Shown: one piece after another, positions 18,634 to 27,583 of the stretch
Layout of the letters: every line of letters begins with the position of its first letter
Numbering within the stretch: the stretch's first letter is position 1
Translations under genes and position numbers: made by a program
Notes under the pieces: generated by a model
What the model was told of the DNA's origin: nothing
Database searches by the model: none
What the model saw: only the letters and a program-made list of their open reading frames with translations
Source: Mixta theicola
GTDB lineage: Bacteria; Pseudomonadota; Gammaproteobacteria; Enterobacterales; Enterobacteriaceae
Length of the DNA stretch: 64,000 nucleotides
Direction of reading: 5' to 3'
NCBI RefSeq assembly: GCF_002895925.1
Contig: NZ_NWUO01000001.1
Coordinates: forward strand, 434,001 to 498,000

Positions 18634-19572
18634 TTATTCCACCGCGCTGTCGTCAAGGCTGTTGCTGGCGGTCTCGGCGGTTTTTTGCTTTTTATAAGCC
18701 AGCGCCGCCGCCGGAACCGGCGCGGATCTGCCGGTTTCCAGCCAGTCGCGCAGCCGTTTGGCATCGGCAAAGTGGGTATATTTGCCAAAGGCATCCAGCA
18801 CCACCAGCGCAACCGGGCGCTGTTTGATCATCGTGCGCATCACCAGGCAATGCCCCGCCTGGTTGGTAAAGCCGGTTTTGGTTAACTGGATGTGCCAGTC
18901 CGGCTTATAAACCAGATGGTTGGTATTACGGAAAGGCAGCGTATAGTCCGGATTGCTGAAGCGCGCCATCTCCTCATGAGTGGTGCTGAGCTGGCCCAGC
19001 AGCGGATAGTGTTTCGTGGCGATCAGCAGCTTTGTCAGGTCGCGGGCGGTCGAAACGTTATGTATCGACAGGCCGGTCGGCTCAACGTAATGGGTATTGG
19101 TCATGCCCAGCGCGCGCGCTTTGGCGTTCATCGCGCGAATAAAAGCGTCGTAGCCACCGGGATAATGATGCGCGAGGCTGGCCGCAGCGCGGTTTTCCGA
19201 AGACATCAGCGCCAGCAGCAGCATATTTTTGCGGCTGATTTCACTTTTCAGGCGTACGCGGGAAAACACGCCGCGCATTTCCGGCGTATGGCTAATATCG
19301 ACATTCAGCAGCTCATCCATCGGCTGTTGCGCATCCAGCACCACTATTGCCGTCATCAATTTGGTAATCGAGGCGATAGGCCTTACCCGATCCGGGTGGC
19401 TGGCATACAGTACTTTATTAGTATCGAGATCGACAATCATCGCGCTGCCGGAGGCAATTTGCGGCTGGGAGAGCGGCGCAGGCGTGCTTAATGGCGAAGC
19501 GGCTACCGCCTGGCCCTGCGCGGAAAAAAGTAAAGCCAGGCTCAACAACGAATAACGAAATTTTGCGGGCAT
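18634..19572 (-). CDS. pbpG: D-alanyl-D-alanine endopeptidase PBP7
   Basis: Periplasmic serine peptidase cleaving D-Ala-DAP cross-links in peptidoglycan. 312 residues. A signal peptide spans about residues 1-24 (ending AVA-A). The three penicillin-binding motifs are visible: SITK with the nucleophile Ser68 and Lys71, SEN near residue 125, and KTG near 217. The C-terminal tail is Ala/Lys-rich. Length matches E. coli PbpG (310). In E. coli it neighbours dld and yohC, as here apart from the two inserted genes. Confidence 0.95.
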   Translation of the reverse strand: MPAKFRYSLLSLALLFSAQGQAVAASPLSTPAPLSQPQIASGSAMIVDLDTNKVLYASHPDRVRPIASITKLMTAIVVLDAQQPMDELLNVDISHTPEMRGVFSRVRLKSEISRKNMLLLALMSSENRAAASLAHHYPGGYDAFIRAMNAKARALGMTNTHYVEPTGLSIHNVSTARDLTKLLIATKHYPLLGQLSTTHEEMARFSNPDYTLPFRNTNHLVYKPDWHIQLTKTGFTNQAGHCLVMRTMIKQRPVALVVLDAFGKYTHFADAKRLRDWLETGRSAPVPAAALAYKKQKTAETASNSLDDSAVE

Positions 19573-19765
19573 CGTTTAACAACTTACCGGTTCAGGATTG
19601 CGCGCTGTGCGTAACACAGGCTGCCGTCGCGAGAGTCAACAGGTGCGGCGGCTGGCAGGCAGAATAATACGCCGGGCGCTCAGTAAATTCCTATCAGAGA
19701 TTCGTTTCCGGGCGTAAACAGGGAAAATGATGCCCATACCCGGCAACAATTTAACCGTATCGGTA

Positions 19766-19848
19766 GCGCGAGCGATCTCCTCGCGCCGCGTGAATACGCC
19801 CCATACATACTCAGACTCGCCGTTAAGCCACCTGCCGGTGGCTTTTTT
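19766..19848 (+). ncRNA. Candidate small-RNA 3' end with terminator between pbpG and yohC
   Basis: Plus-strand DNA between two minus-strand genes carries two hairpins. GCGCGAG/CTCGCGC lies at 19766-19786. A textbook terminator follows: AGCCACC, loop TGCC, GGTGGCT, then a T6 run ending at 19848. No plus-strand protein gene precedes it, since pbpG is antisense and starts at 19572. On the minus strand the stem has no T-run, so it does not serve yohC. This is what the 3' end of a short plus-strand transcript would look like. I could not place a convincing promoter; the 5' end is unknown. Confidence 0.35.
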
Positions 19849-19880
19849 GCACCGTGCCAGCTCGCGTATCCTGAGGCGGC

Positions 19881-20468
19881 TTAACCCATGTGGGAACCGT
19901 AGCCCCACAGCAGTACCGTCAGCGCCAGCAAGACCTCAAACAGCAGAATGCCGATCGCCAGCGTTGAACCGGAAAAACGCAGGCTCTCTTCACGATCGAT
20001 GTTCAGCAATTGCGGAACGCCCACGTAGAGCAGATAGCCGGTCCAGGCCAGCGCCACCGCGCCTGCCAGCACGCACAGCCAGACCAGCGGATAAAGGGCG
20101 ATAACGCCGCTAAGAAACAGCGGTGTGGCGACATAGCCCGCAAAAACCGTACAGCGCTGTACGCTGGGCCGCTGCGGATAATCGCGCGCCATCCAGTAAA
20201 TCACCCGCCCCATAACCGCCACGCCGCCCAGAATCAACAGATAAAACAGCACGGCAAGCATCAGTCCGGTAGAAAGCGCGAGCGGAACCGTACGTCCCCC
20301 GCCGAGATACCACCCCAGCTGGGTGGTGCCGATCAGGGAACAAATCACCGGAACCGCCGCCATCAACAAAACGTGATGCGTGTAATGATGGGAAACGCTT
20401 TCGTGTTCCCGTTCGATATTGCGCATCTCCCGATCGGGATGCGCCAGAAGTCCCCAGACATGGTTCAT
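19881..20468 (-). CDS. yohC: Yip1-family inner membrane protein YohC
   Basis: 195-residue membrane protein with about five hydrophobic helices; it begins MNHVWGLLAHPDREM, the typical cytoplasmic start of this family (E. coli YohC also begins MxHVWGL). Function is not established. It is divergent from yohD with a 174-bp intergenic region, and upstream of pbpG on the same strand, as in E. coli. Confidence 0.88.
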   Translation of the reverse strand: MNHVWGLLAHPDREMRNIEREHESVSHHYTHHVLLMAAVPVICSLIGTTQLGWYLGGGRTVPLALSTGLMLAVLFYLLILGGVAVMGRVIYWMARDYPQRPSVQRCTVFAGYVATPLFLSGVIALYPLVWLCVLAGAVALAWTGYLLYVGVPQLLNIDREESLRFSGSTLAIGILLFEVLLALTVLLWGYGSHMG

Positions 20469-20642
20469 GGTGTTGCCCTCAGCGACTCACCGCCCGCTCG
20501 GCGGCTTTCACTCAAGTATAATTCGCCGGGCTATTTTTCATCAATCCGGCTGCGGACTTTCCCCGCGGCGCGTTTTTTCGCAAGGCAGGGTTAACGGGGT
20601 GTACACTTACTCTGACGCTAAGGATAAAAGAGGCGGTACGTT

Positions 20643-21218
20643 TTGCATTTCGATATTAACCAATTTATTGAGCAATATGGTTATCTGGCCGTCGTCATTG
20701 GCTGTATTGCCGAAGGGGAAACGTTCGCCCTGCTGGGCGGCGTTATGGCGCACGAGAAGCTGCTGCGCTATAGCGGCGTGGTGCTGGCGGTGATGCTCGG
20801 CGGTTTTCTTGGCGATCAGCTGCTTTACTACATTGGTCGTCATTTCGGCTCCCGCATCCTGCGCCGCTTTAAAAAACATCAGGGCAAACTGAAGCGCGCT
20901 AACCGTATGATCCGCCGCTATCCGGTGCTGTTTATTATTGGCGTGCGCTTTATGTACGGCTTTCGCGTTATCGGGCCGATTATTATCGGCGCCAGCCGCC
21001 TCAGCCCGCTGAAATTTATCATTTTTAACGCTATCGGCGCTTTTATCTGGTCGCTGGTATTTGTGACGCTCGGCTATTTTGCCGGCGAAATGATCACGCC
21101 GTGGCTGCACCGCCTCGATCATCACCTGAAACATCTGCTGTGGCTGGCCGCAGCGGTGGCCTTTGTTCTGCTGCTGCGTCTGACGTTCCGCCGCTGGTCG
21201 CGGCGGCGCGATGATTAA
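20643..21218 (+). CDS. yohD: DedA-family membrane protein YohD
   Basis: 191-residue DedA/SNARE-associated family protein. DedA proteins are now linked to lipid-carrier flipping. Family signatures are present: GCIAEGETFALLGG near residue 20, GGFLGDQLLYYIGRHFG near 58, and the FMYGFRVIGPIIIGAS motif near 103. The start is a TTG at 20643, giving MHFDINQFIEQYGY, which aligns with E. coli MDLNTLISQYGY; AGAGGCGG lies just upstream and no ATG fits. Its stop overlaps the fetB stop tail to tail. Confidence 0.9.
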   Translation: MHFDINQFIEQYGYLAVVIGCIAEGETFALLGGVMAHEKLLRYSGVVLAVMLGGFLGDQLLYYIGRHFGSRILRRFKKHQGKLKRANRMIRRYPVLFIIGVRFMYGFRVIGPIIIGASRLSPLKFIIFNAIGAFIWSLVFVTLGYFAGEMITPWLHRLDHHLKHLLWLAAAVAFVLLLRLTFRRWSRRRDD

Positions 21219-21976
21219 AAAACCAGCTGCGCCCGCGCGTTATAAAAACGGCGATAGCCCAGCCAGGCGGCGATAATCGCCGAGATCGCCGCCGTTCCCA
21301 GCAGCATAAAAGTCACCATAATCTGATATTTAATCGCCAACACCGGATCGATTCCGGCAAATATCAGCCCTGACATCATGCCCGGCAGGCTGACCAGACC
21401 CACGGTTTTCGCCGCATCCACCGTTGGGATCAGCGCGGCGCGAATGCTGTCGCGCACCAGCGTCGCCGAAGCCTGTTTCACCGACGCGCCAAGGCTAAGC
21501 ATCTCTTCAACTTTCTGACGGTTATCGACAAAGCGCTGATTTAGCTGGGTGTAGCATAATCCCACCGCCACCATCGCGTTGCCGGCGATCATGCCGGAAA
21601 TCGGGATCACCTGCATAGGCACAAAGGCAATCGCGCCGCTCAGCACCAGAATGGTCAGCGTTAGCCCGGTGCCGGAAGCGATGGCGATAAAAGAGATACC
21701 GAAGGCTTTGCCGATGCGTTTGCTACGCTTGCGGGCGTGAAGCGCCGCATTAATACAGATAAACAGCACCATCGAGAGCGTCAGCCAGCGGTTATTGAAA
21801 TCGAACAGCGTGTGCAGTACGTAGCCGACAAGGGTGAGCTGGATAATGGCGCGCGCCACGCTCCATAAAATATCTCTGTGCAGCCCCAGCTTCTCTTTCT
21901 GGCTGATAATCAGGGCCACCAGCACCAGCATAAAGGCCAGCGCCAGCGAGGCGTTGCTAATCGCAGGATGATTCAT
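21215..21976 (-). CDS. fetB: Iron-export ABC permease FetB (YbbM)
   Basis: Polytopic membrane protein of 253 residues, permease partner of FetA; in E. coli the pair exports iron and raises resistance to oxidative stress. About seven hydrophobic helices are seen; the conserved VIPISGMIAGNAMVAVGLCYTQL and GLVSLPGMMSGLIFAG motifs are intact. The ATG at 21976 overlaps the fetA stop by 4 nt. An in-frame upstream extension lies inside fetA and is rejected. Confidence 0.92.
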   Translation of the reverse strand: MNHPAISNASLALAFMLVLVALIISQKEKLGLHRDILWSVARAIIQLTLVGYVLHTLFDFNNRWLTLSMVLFICINAALHARKRSKRIGKAFGISFIAIASGTGLTLTILVLSGAIAFVPMQVIPISGMIAGNAMVAVGLCYTQLNQRFVDNRQKVEEMLSLGASVKQASATLVRDSIRAALIPTVDAAKTVGLVSLPGMMSGLIFAGIDPVLAIKYQIMVTFMLLGTAAISAIIAAWLGYRRFYNARAQLVF

Positions 21977-22626
21977 TGTGCTGCTTCCATGCGGGTTAAA
22001 GCGATAACGCGGGAGCCATCGTCGGTTTCCTGCGGGTCGTGGCTGATCCACAGCACGCTCATCGGCTGCTGCTGCGCCGTTTGTCGAATCACCTGTTTTA
22101 CCCGCGCTTTATTCTCTGCATCCAGCGCGCTGGTGACCTCATCCAGCAGCAGTATCGCGGGAGGAAACTGTAAATTGCGCAGCAGCGCCACCCGCTGCCG
22201 TTCGCCGCCGGAAAGGTCCGTTATCGGCTGTTCCAGCATTGAAGGCGCTAAATTAAGCTGCGCCAGGCTGGCGCGCAGCGCCTGTTTTTCAGGCCGACGC
22301 TGACGGATTTGCCAGGGAAAAGCCAGGTTGTCATAAACGCTTTCGCCAAACAGCTGCGGCGTCTGGCAACAATAAGAGACCTGCTGGCGCCAGGTTTCCG
22401 GCTTCAGTGCGGTAATCTCCTCGCCGCGAAACGCAATAGTGCCGGTAGTCGGCGTCAACAGCGCGGCAAGGATTTTCAGTAAGGTGGTTTTACCGCTGCC
22501 GGAAGGGCCGGTGAGCCAGACAAATTCATGCTGTCGCAACGTAAAAGAGAGAGGGGCCAGCAGCACTTTATCCGCCAGCCGATAGCTGACGTCACGTACC
22601 GCCAGCGCTGGAATTTCCATAACCAT
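21973..22626 (-). CDS. fetA: Iron-export ABC ATP-binding protein FetA (YbbL)
   Basis: ATPase of the FetAB iron exporter, 217 residues. Walker A is GPSGSGKTT near residue 41, the signature is LSGGERQRV near 140, Walker B is LLLDEVTSALD near 161, and the switch His is in ISHDPQE near 193. The ATG at 22626 has AAGGAAG at good spacing. It is first in a two-gene operon with fetB. In E. coli these genes are at a different locus (ybbLM). Confidence 0.92.
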   Translation of the reverse strand: MVMEIPALAVRDVSYRLADKVLLAPLSFTLRQHEFVWLTGPSGSGKTTLLKILAALLTPTTGTIAFRGEEITALKPETWRQQVSYCCQTPQLFGESVYDNLAFPWQIRQRRPEKQALRASLAQLNLAPSMLEQPITDLSGGERQRVALLRNLQFPPAILLLDEVTSALDAENKARVKQVIRQTAQQQPMSVLWISHDPQETDDGSRVIALTRMEAAQ

Positions 22627-22680
22627 AAACGCTTCCTTGTGGGTTGGACAGCCAATAATAACGCGCAAGGCGGCGGAACG

Positions 22681-22710
22681 GAAAAGCAAAATGGGGCAGC
22701 AGGCTGCCCC
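22681..22710 (-). terminator. Terminator downstream of yohF
   Basis: On the minus strand GGGGCAGC and GCTGCCCC form an 8-bp stem with a 2-nt gap, followed by ATTTTGCTTTT. It ends the yohF transcript just before the fetAB promoter region. Confidence 0.75.
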
Positions 22711-22743
22711 GTCAGCGTGCTGACCACGCCAAAGCGCCGGAGA

Positions 22744-23529
22744 TTACCGGTCAGCCTGCTGTTGGGCGACGGCAAACTGCGGGTTAGCAAGCATAAAGCC
22801 GCCGTCGATAATAAACGACTGGCCGGTGGTATAGCTGGACCACTCGGAGCAGAGCCAGGCGACCATGCTGGCAATTTCGCGCGTGTCGCCGGGGCGTCCG
22901 ACGGGAATATGCGGCAGCGAAATCTTATGGGCGTCCGCATTCTCCATATCGTTCATTGGCGTGGCGATAGCGCCCGGCGCGACCGCGTTAACCAGAATTT
23001 TATGCGGCAACAGGCTGAGCGCCATCGCCTTAGTCAGGCCGCCCAGCGCATGTTTGGCGGCGGTGTAAGCCACCGAGCCCGGCAGCGGCGTATACTCATG
23101 CACCGAGGTGATATTGATAATGCGTCCGCCATCGCCCTGCTTTATCATCTGGCGCGCGGCAATCTGTCCGCAAACTAAAGCGCCGTCGACGTCAACGGAA
23201 AAAACTTTGCGCCAGTCGTCAAATGCAATATCCAGAAAGTCGCCTTTAACGTTAGTACCCGCATTATTGACCAGCACATCAATGCGGCCCAGTTTCGCAA
23301 TCAGCGCCTCCAGCGCTTTACCGCCCTGCTGCGGATCGGAAAGATCCAGCTGCACCAGCTCCGCCTGTCGTCCCAGCTTACGTACCTCCTGGGCCGTATC
23401 CTGCGCCCCGCTCTCATCCGAATGCCAGGTAATGCCTATATCGTAGCCCTGCTCTGCCAGCATCACCGCACAGGCTTTCCCGATCCCGGAGTCCGATGCG
23501 GTGACCGCCGCAACCTTGTTTGTCGGCAT
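22744..23529 (-). CDS. yohF: SDR-family oxidoreductase YohF
   Basis: 261-residue short-chain dehydrogenase that closely follows E. coli YohF, with the atypical cofactor loop TASDSGIG instead of TGxxxGIG, then GITWHSDE, VNNAG, the catalytic Ser in NITSVHEYTPLPG and Tyr/Lys in YTAAKHALGG. The C-terminus VDGGFMLANPQF type ending is also shared. The substrate is unknown. In E. coli yohF follows yohD; here fetAB is inserted between them. It is divergent from the GH15 gene. Confidence 0.88.
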   Translation of the reverse strand: MPTNKVAAVTASDSGIGKACAVMLAEQGYDIGITWHSDESGAQDTAQEVRKLGRQAELVQLDLSDPQQGGKALEALIAKLGRIDVLVNNAGTNVKGDFLDIAFDDWRKVFSVDVDGALVCGQIAARQMIKQGDGGRIINITSVHEYTPLPGSVAYTAAKHALGGLTKAMALSLLPHKILVNAVAPGAIATPMNDMENADAHKISLPHIPVGRPGDTREIASMVAWLCSEWSSYTTGQSFIIDGGFMLANPQFAVAQQQADR

Positions 23530-23642
23530 AGCTTTACTCCTCTGTGGCGCTTAATAAATAAACAGCAAGTATAGCCGCTCTGCCCGTCTGCGCCGCCACG
23601 TTGACTATAGTAATAGTTCATACAGCGCAACCGGGGGACGGC

Positions 23643-25457
23643 ATGGCTGAGATTAAACGACCTATCGGTAATCACGGCGTTATTGGCGATTTGCGCACCT
23701 GCGCCCTGGTTGCGGACGACGGTACTATCGACTATTTTTGCTGGCCCAACCTGGATAGCCCCTCGGTATTCACCGCCCTGCTGGACAGCGATGAGGCGGG
23801 CGTTTTCAGCCTGTCGCCGGACTGGAAAGCGTGTCGCCGCCAGCAGCTCTACCTGCCGGACACCAATATTCTGCAGACGCGCTGGCTCGCCGCCGAAGGC
23901 GTGGCGGAAATTACCGATTACATGCCGATCTGCGAGCGGGAAGATAGTAAACCGCGCATCATTCGTCGGTTGAAAATGGTGCGCGGCGAGGGACGCTTCT
24001 CGTTGCGCTGCGCGCCGGTGCATGACTATGCGCGCGCCACGCCCAAAGCGAAGCTGCGCGACAACGCCGTGCGGTTCAGCGCTCACGGTCAGCCTATGCT
24101 GCGCCTGACCGCCACCGTGCCGCTCTCGCTTGATCGCCACGCGGCGGTGGCGACCTTCAGCCTGCAAGCTGGCGAGCATGCGGAGTTTATTTTCGGCTGC
24201 GCGCAGGATGAGCATCTGGATGCCCTGCAAACCGATATTTGCTTTCAGGAAACGCTGCACTACTGGCGCGACTGGTGTCAGCAAAGCAACTGGCGCGGAC
24301 GCTGGCGGGAGATGGTTAAACGTTCTTCGCTGGCGCTGAAGCTGCTGACCTCGTGGCAGTATGGATCGATCGCCGCCGCCGCCACCTTCGGCCTGCCGGA
24401 AGAGCTGGGCGGCGAACGTAACTGGGACTATCGCGCCTCATGGATCCGCGATGCCTCTTTCAGCGTTTATGCGCTGATGCGTCTGGGCTATGTTGAAGAG
24501 GCGAAACGCTTTACCCATTGGGTCAGCCACTGCGTGGAAAACAGCCATCACGATAAAGAGCGACTGCAGGTGATGTACCGTCTCGATAGCGCCACCGAGC
24601 TACATGAAAGTGAACTGCCGCATCTTTCCGGCTATGCCGGTTCGCGCCCGGTGCGCATCGGCAACGACGCCTGCCAGCAGACGCAGCTCGATATTTACGG
24701 CGAGTTAATGGATGCGGTTTATCTCTCAAATAAGTATGGCGAGGCGGTATCCGAGCGCAGCTGGCATAACATATGCGGTACCATCGATTATCTGTGCGAG
24801 CACTGGCAGGAGCCGGATGCCGGAATTTGGGAAATGCGCGGTGAACCGCAGCACTTTTTGCATTCACGCCTGATGTGCTGGGTAGCGCTCGATCGTGCAC
24901 TGCGTCTCGGCATGAAGCGATCGTTACCGATGCCCTACGCGCGCTGGGATCGGGTTCGCAGTGAAATTCGTCAGGAGATCTGGCAGGATTTTCGGGATCC
25001 CGAACTGGGCCATTTTACCGCCACGCGCCACGGCAAAACCCTTGATGCCTCCATGCTGCTGATGCCGCTGGTGCGCTTTGTCAGCGCGACCGATCCCGAC
25101 TGGCTGTCAACGTTGGATGCGATTAAGGCGAAGCTGGTGCGCGACGGTATGGTCTGGCGCTATGACCGCGAAGAGACCCCCGCCGATGCGCTGAGCGGTC
25201 GTGAGGGATCGTTCGTCGCCTGCTCATTCTGGTACGTAGAGTGCCTGGCGCGCGCCGGACGGGTGGAAGAGGCGCATTTTGAGTTCGAAAAGCTGCTGAG
25301 CTATGCTAACCCGCTGGGCCTGTACGCAGAGGAGTTTGATTTTCACGGCTTCGCGCTGGGCAACTTCCCGCAGGCGCTCAGCCATCTGGCCTTAATCAGC
25401 GCCGCCTTTTTTCTTAACCGCAAACTGGACGGCGATGATCCGCAATGGCAGCCCTGA
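23643..25457 (+). CDS. Glycoside hydrolase family 15 protein (glucoamylase/trehalase-like)
   Basis: 604-residue cytoplasmic protein with no signal peptide. The N-terminal GH15-associated beta-sandwich starts IKRPIGNHGVIGDLRTCALV and includes IDYFCWPNLDSPSVF. The catalytic (alpha/alpha)6 barrel starts near residue 225; GGERNWDYRASWIRDASF and GNDACQQTQLDIYGELMDAV are characteristic GH15 segments. Members hydrolyse alpha-glucosides, including maltooligosaccharides and in some bacteria trehalose; the substrate here cannot be decided. The ATG at 23643 follows GGGGGAC. It stands alone and divergent from yohF. Confidence 0.87.
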   Translation: MAEIKRPIGNHGVIGDLRTCALVADDGTIDYFCWPNLDSPSVFTALLDSDEAGVFSLSPDWKACRRQQLYLPDTNILQTRWLAAEGVAEITDYMPICEREDSKPRIIRRLKMVRGEGRFSLRCAPVHDYARATPKAKLRDNAVRFSAHGQPMLRLTATVPLSLDRHAAVATFSLQAGEHAEFIFGCAQDEHLDALQTDICFQETLHYWRDWCQQSNWRGRWREMVKRSSLALKLLTSWQYGSIAAAATFGLPEELGGERNWDYRASWIRDASFSVYALMRLGYVEEAKRFTHWVSHCVENSHHDKERLQVMYRLDSATELHESELPHLSGYAGSRPVRIGNDACQQTQLDIYGELMDAVYLSNKYGEAVSERSWHNICGTIDYLCEHWQEPDAGIWEMRGEPQHFLHSRLMCWVALDRALRLGMKRSLPMPYARWDRVRSEIRQEIWQDFRDPELGHFTATRHGKTLDASMLLMPLVRFVSATDPDWLSTLDAIKAKLVRDGMVWRYDREETPADALSGREGSFVACSFWYVECLARAGRVEEAHFEFEKLLSYANPLGLYAEEFDFHGFALGNFPQALSHLALISAAFFLNRKLDGDDPQWQP

Positions 25458-25543
25458 AGGTAAAAATTCACGTTCAGGCCGGGCAGGATTGCGTTAAATG
25501 ACATAGAGTTAAGGAAAGATGATGTGGTTACGAAAATTCCTGG

Positions 25544-25573
25544 TTCCACAATCAGAGGTAATGCACATATAAT
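25544..25573 (+). promoter_or_regulatory. Probable sigma-70 promoter of the L,D-transpeptidase gene
   Basis: A perfect TATAAT at 25568-25573 sits in a partly palindromic GCACATATAATGTGC context. A weak TTCCAC lies at 25544 with an 18-nt spacer. The gene start is about 75 nt downstream. Confidence 0.5.
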
Positions 25574-25649
25574 GTGCAGCCGGTCACACTGGCCGCACCT
25601 GGGTCGACTCTCTAACAAGCCATTTATGGCACTAATCAACTGAAATAAG

Positions 25650-26840
25650 ATGAAAAAGAGCATTCGCGCGATCGCTTCACTGGCAGTAGCACTGGTGGCA
25701 TTTAGCCAGCAGGCGCTTGCTGTGGTTTATCCTCTGCCTCCGGCTAACAGCCGTTTGACGGGAGAAAACCTGGAAATTACCATCCCGCAGGACAGCAAAC
25801 TTCCACTGGAAGCCTTTGCTGCGCAGTATCAAATGGGCCTGAGCAATATGCTCGAAGCTAACCCCGGCGTTGACGTTTATCTGCCACAGGCCGGTTCAAA
25901 ACTGATTATTCCCCACCAGTTGATTCTGCCCGACGCGCCGCGTGAAGGGATTGTTATCAACAGCGCCGAAATGCGGCTCTATTACTATCCGAAAGGCACG
26001 AAAACCGTAGTGGTGCTGCCTATTGGTATTGGTGAGCTGGGCAAGGATACGCCGGTAAACTGGACAACTACCGTACAGCGCAAAAAAGCGGGCCCGACCT
26101 GGACGCCAACTAAAAAAATGCATGAAGAGTACACCGCCCGCGGCGAGACGCTGCCTGAGGTGTTCCCGGCCGGTCCGGATAACCCGATGGGTCTTTATGC
26201 GCTGTATATTGGCCGCCTGTATGCGATTCACGGCACCAACGCCAACTTCGGTATCGGCCTGCGCGTAAGCCACGGCTGTGTGCGTCTGCGCGCTGACGAT
26301 ATTAAATGGCTGTTCGATAACGTGCCGGCTGGCACGCGCGTGCAGTTTATCGATCAGCCGGTTAAGGCGACGGTAGAGCCGGACGGTTCGCGTTATGTCG
26401 AGATCCATAACCCGCTTTCCACCACCGAAGAGCAGTTTACCTCGCGTGCGCCAGTGCCGATTACGCTGACGCCAGCGGTCAGCAAAATTGTCTCTGACGC
26501 CAGCGTGAACCCGGCGATTGTCGATCAGGCGATGAAAGCGCGCTCCGGTATGCCGTTAAAAATCAACGGAGTAGCGGAAGAAACGCCGGTTGAGCCAGTG
26601 GCTCCGCAAAATGCCGACGCCCAAGCGCCAAATCAGACGCTGCCGACTAACGCCGCCGAGCAAAACGGCAATCCCGCGCCGATCGATCAGGCCCAGCCTG
26701 AGGCGCCGGTTAACCCGGCCCAGCCTGAGGCGCCGGTTAATCAGGCCCAGCCTGCTGCGCCGGGCGATCAGGCTCAGCCTGAGGCGCCGGTTGACCAGGC
26801 CCAGCCTGCTGCGCCAGCTGACGAAAACAGCGGCTCCTGA
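25650..26840 (+). CDS. L,D-transpeptidase (LdtB/YbiS-like) with repetitive C-terminal tail
   Basis: Periplasmic enzyme of the E. coli ErfK/YbiS/YcfS group, which attaches Braun lipoprotein to peptidoglycan. 396 residues, about 90 longer than E. coli YbiS. A signal peptide spans about residues 1-24. A LysM-like region ([16 protein letters not shown]) precedes the YkuD catalytic domain (about 98-235) with His194 in [10 protein letters not shown] and the nucleophile Cys210 in SHGCVRLR. After residue 310 a low-complexity tail of Gln/Pro/Ala repeats follows, absent from E. coli homologues as I recall them. Which paralogue it represents (ldtA, B or C) is not certain; YbiS is closest by memory. Confidence 0.88.
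   Translation: MKKSIRAIASLAVALVAFSQQALAVVYPLPPANSRLTGENLEITIPQDSKLPLEAFAAQYQMGLSNMLEANPGVDVYLPQAGSKLIIPHQLILPDAPREGIVINSAEMRLYYYPKGTKTVVVLPIGIGELGKDTPVNWTTTVQRKKAGPTWTPTKKMHEEYTARGETLPEVFPAGPDNPMGLYALYIGRLYAIHGTNANFGIGLRVSHGCVRLRADDIKWLFDNVPAGTRVQFIDQPVKATVEPDGSRYVEIHNPLSTTEEQFTSRAPVPITLTPAVSKIVSDASVNPAIVDQAMKARSGMPLKINGVAEETPVEPVAPQNADAQAPNQTLPTNAAEQNGNPAPIDQAQPEAPVNPAQPEAPVNQAQPAAPGDQAQPEAPVDQAQPAAPADENSGS
26688..26822 (+). repeat. Five 27-bp coding repeats in the L,D-transpeptidase tail
   Basis: Five in-frame units of nine codons, consensus QAQPEAPVD (variants [27 protein letters not shown]). They stay in frame and share near-identical DNA, so slippage could change copy number between strains. 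The Pro-rich composition predicts an extended, unstructured periplasmic tail. Confidence 0.85.
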
Positions 26841-26856
26841 CGGTAAGCCAGCCTCT

Positions 26857-26884
26857 AAAAGGGCGATAATTATCGCCCTTTTTT
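26857..26884. terminator. Bidirectional terminator after the L,D-transpeptidase gene
   Basis: AAAAGGGCGATAATTATCGCCCTTTTTT is nearly fully palindromic: GGGCGATAA/TTATCGCCC with A- and T-runs at the two ends. It can terminate transcription from either side. Confidence 0.88.
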
Positions 26885-27017
26885 ACCACTTCATCCCGTG
26901 CCCGATAGTGAAACGCCGCTCATTTAGCGTACCCCGCACGCCGTCCCGGTCGGTATCCATGATTAATTTGCCATCGCTCAGCCAGCGCACGGTTCCGCTA
27001 AGGCAGCCGCGATTGTA
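26883..27017 (-). pseudogene. Remnant of an unidentified gene's 3' end
   Basis: The minus strand is open for 44 codons ending in TAA at 26883, directly against the bidirectional terminator. The reading is protein-like (SGTVRWLSDGKLIMDT, then RDGVRGTLNERRFTIG, ending HGMKW) but no start codon with a ribosome site precedes it; an in-frame stop lies at 27018. This looks like the surviving C-terminus of a truncated convergent gene. I do not recognise the family. Confidence 0.35.
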
Positions 27018-27583
27018 TTAAGGCAGTATGTTATTTTAATGTTAACTATTTATATTTAAAATATAATTAATTCACATTTAATTATTAATTAACCACTAAT
27101 TTTATCGTCATAAAATAATCGCACCCACCTCACACTCTACAAATAATCTGTTGACGTCCAATAAAGTTTTATTAATAATCCCGGCATCACCTGAACGGTG
27201 AGAAAATAAATACCTTCTGTTCTTTTTGCCACACCAGGGAAAGTTATTTCCGCTCCGCCGCATAGCCCGTCAGCACCTTTTCTGGCGGGCTAAATTTGGT
27301 CGCCTTCCTCCCGATTCACTCTCTTTTTCCGTTATTCTCTCTGATAACGATCGGGCTATTATTGCGCTGAACGCCTTAGCAATGAAGTCTGATAATATAA
27401 AGCCTGCTTACTATTATTAACGCGGCGTCAATATTTCTTTTAATAGTTTTTAGCCCAGGATCTGGATAGATTTTGCTTTGCCGGACGCCCACCCGCACGC
27501 CTTTTATCTTTTCAGCTGCGTCATTATTTTGTCATATAAAAAGCGTATCACCACCAGAGCATTCTTTAAACTTACGGTGTGAT
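27018..27583. other. AT-rich intergenic region with a promoter-like element
   Basis: This 566-bp stretch has no convincing gene. Positions 27020-27200 are markedly AT-rich compared with both sides. TTGACG at 27151 and AATAAT at 27174 (17-nt spacer) form a good sigma-70-like promoter pointing toward the phosphate transporter gene 400 bp away. An AGCCCG/CGGGCT hairpin lies near 27264-27293. A 64-codon plus-strand frame at 27226-27420 starts only at TTG without a ribosome site and is probably chance. Confidence 0.4.

Noticed and set aside
19636-19908. A 90-codon minus-strand frame between yohC and pbpG
   Set aside because: Overlaps the yohC 3' end, crosses the plus-strand terminator hairpin, and has no family resemblance or ribosome site.
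27226-27420. A 64-codon frame in the AT-rich region before the phosphate transporter
   Set aside because: Starts at TTG without a ribosome site and the product is not recognisable; kept only as part of the intergenic note.
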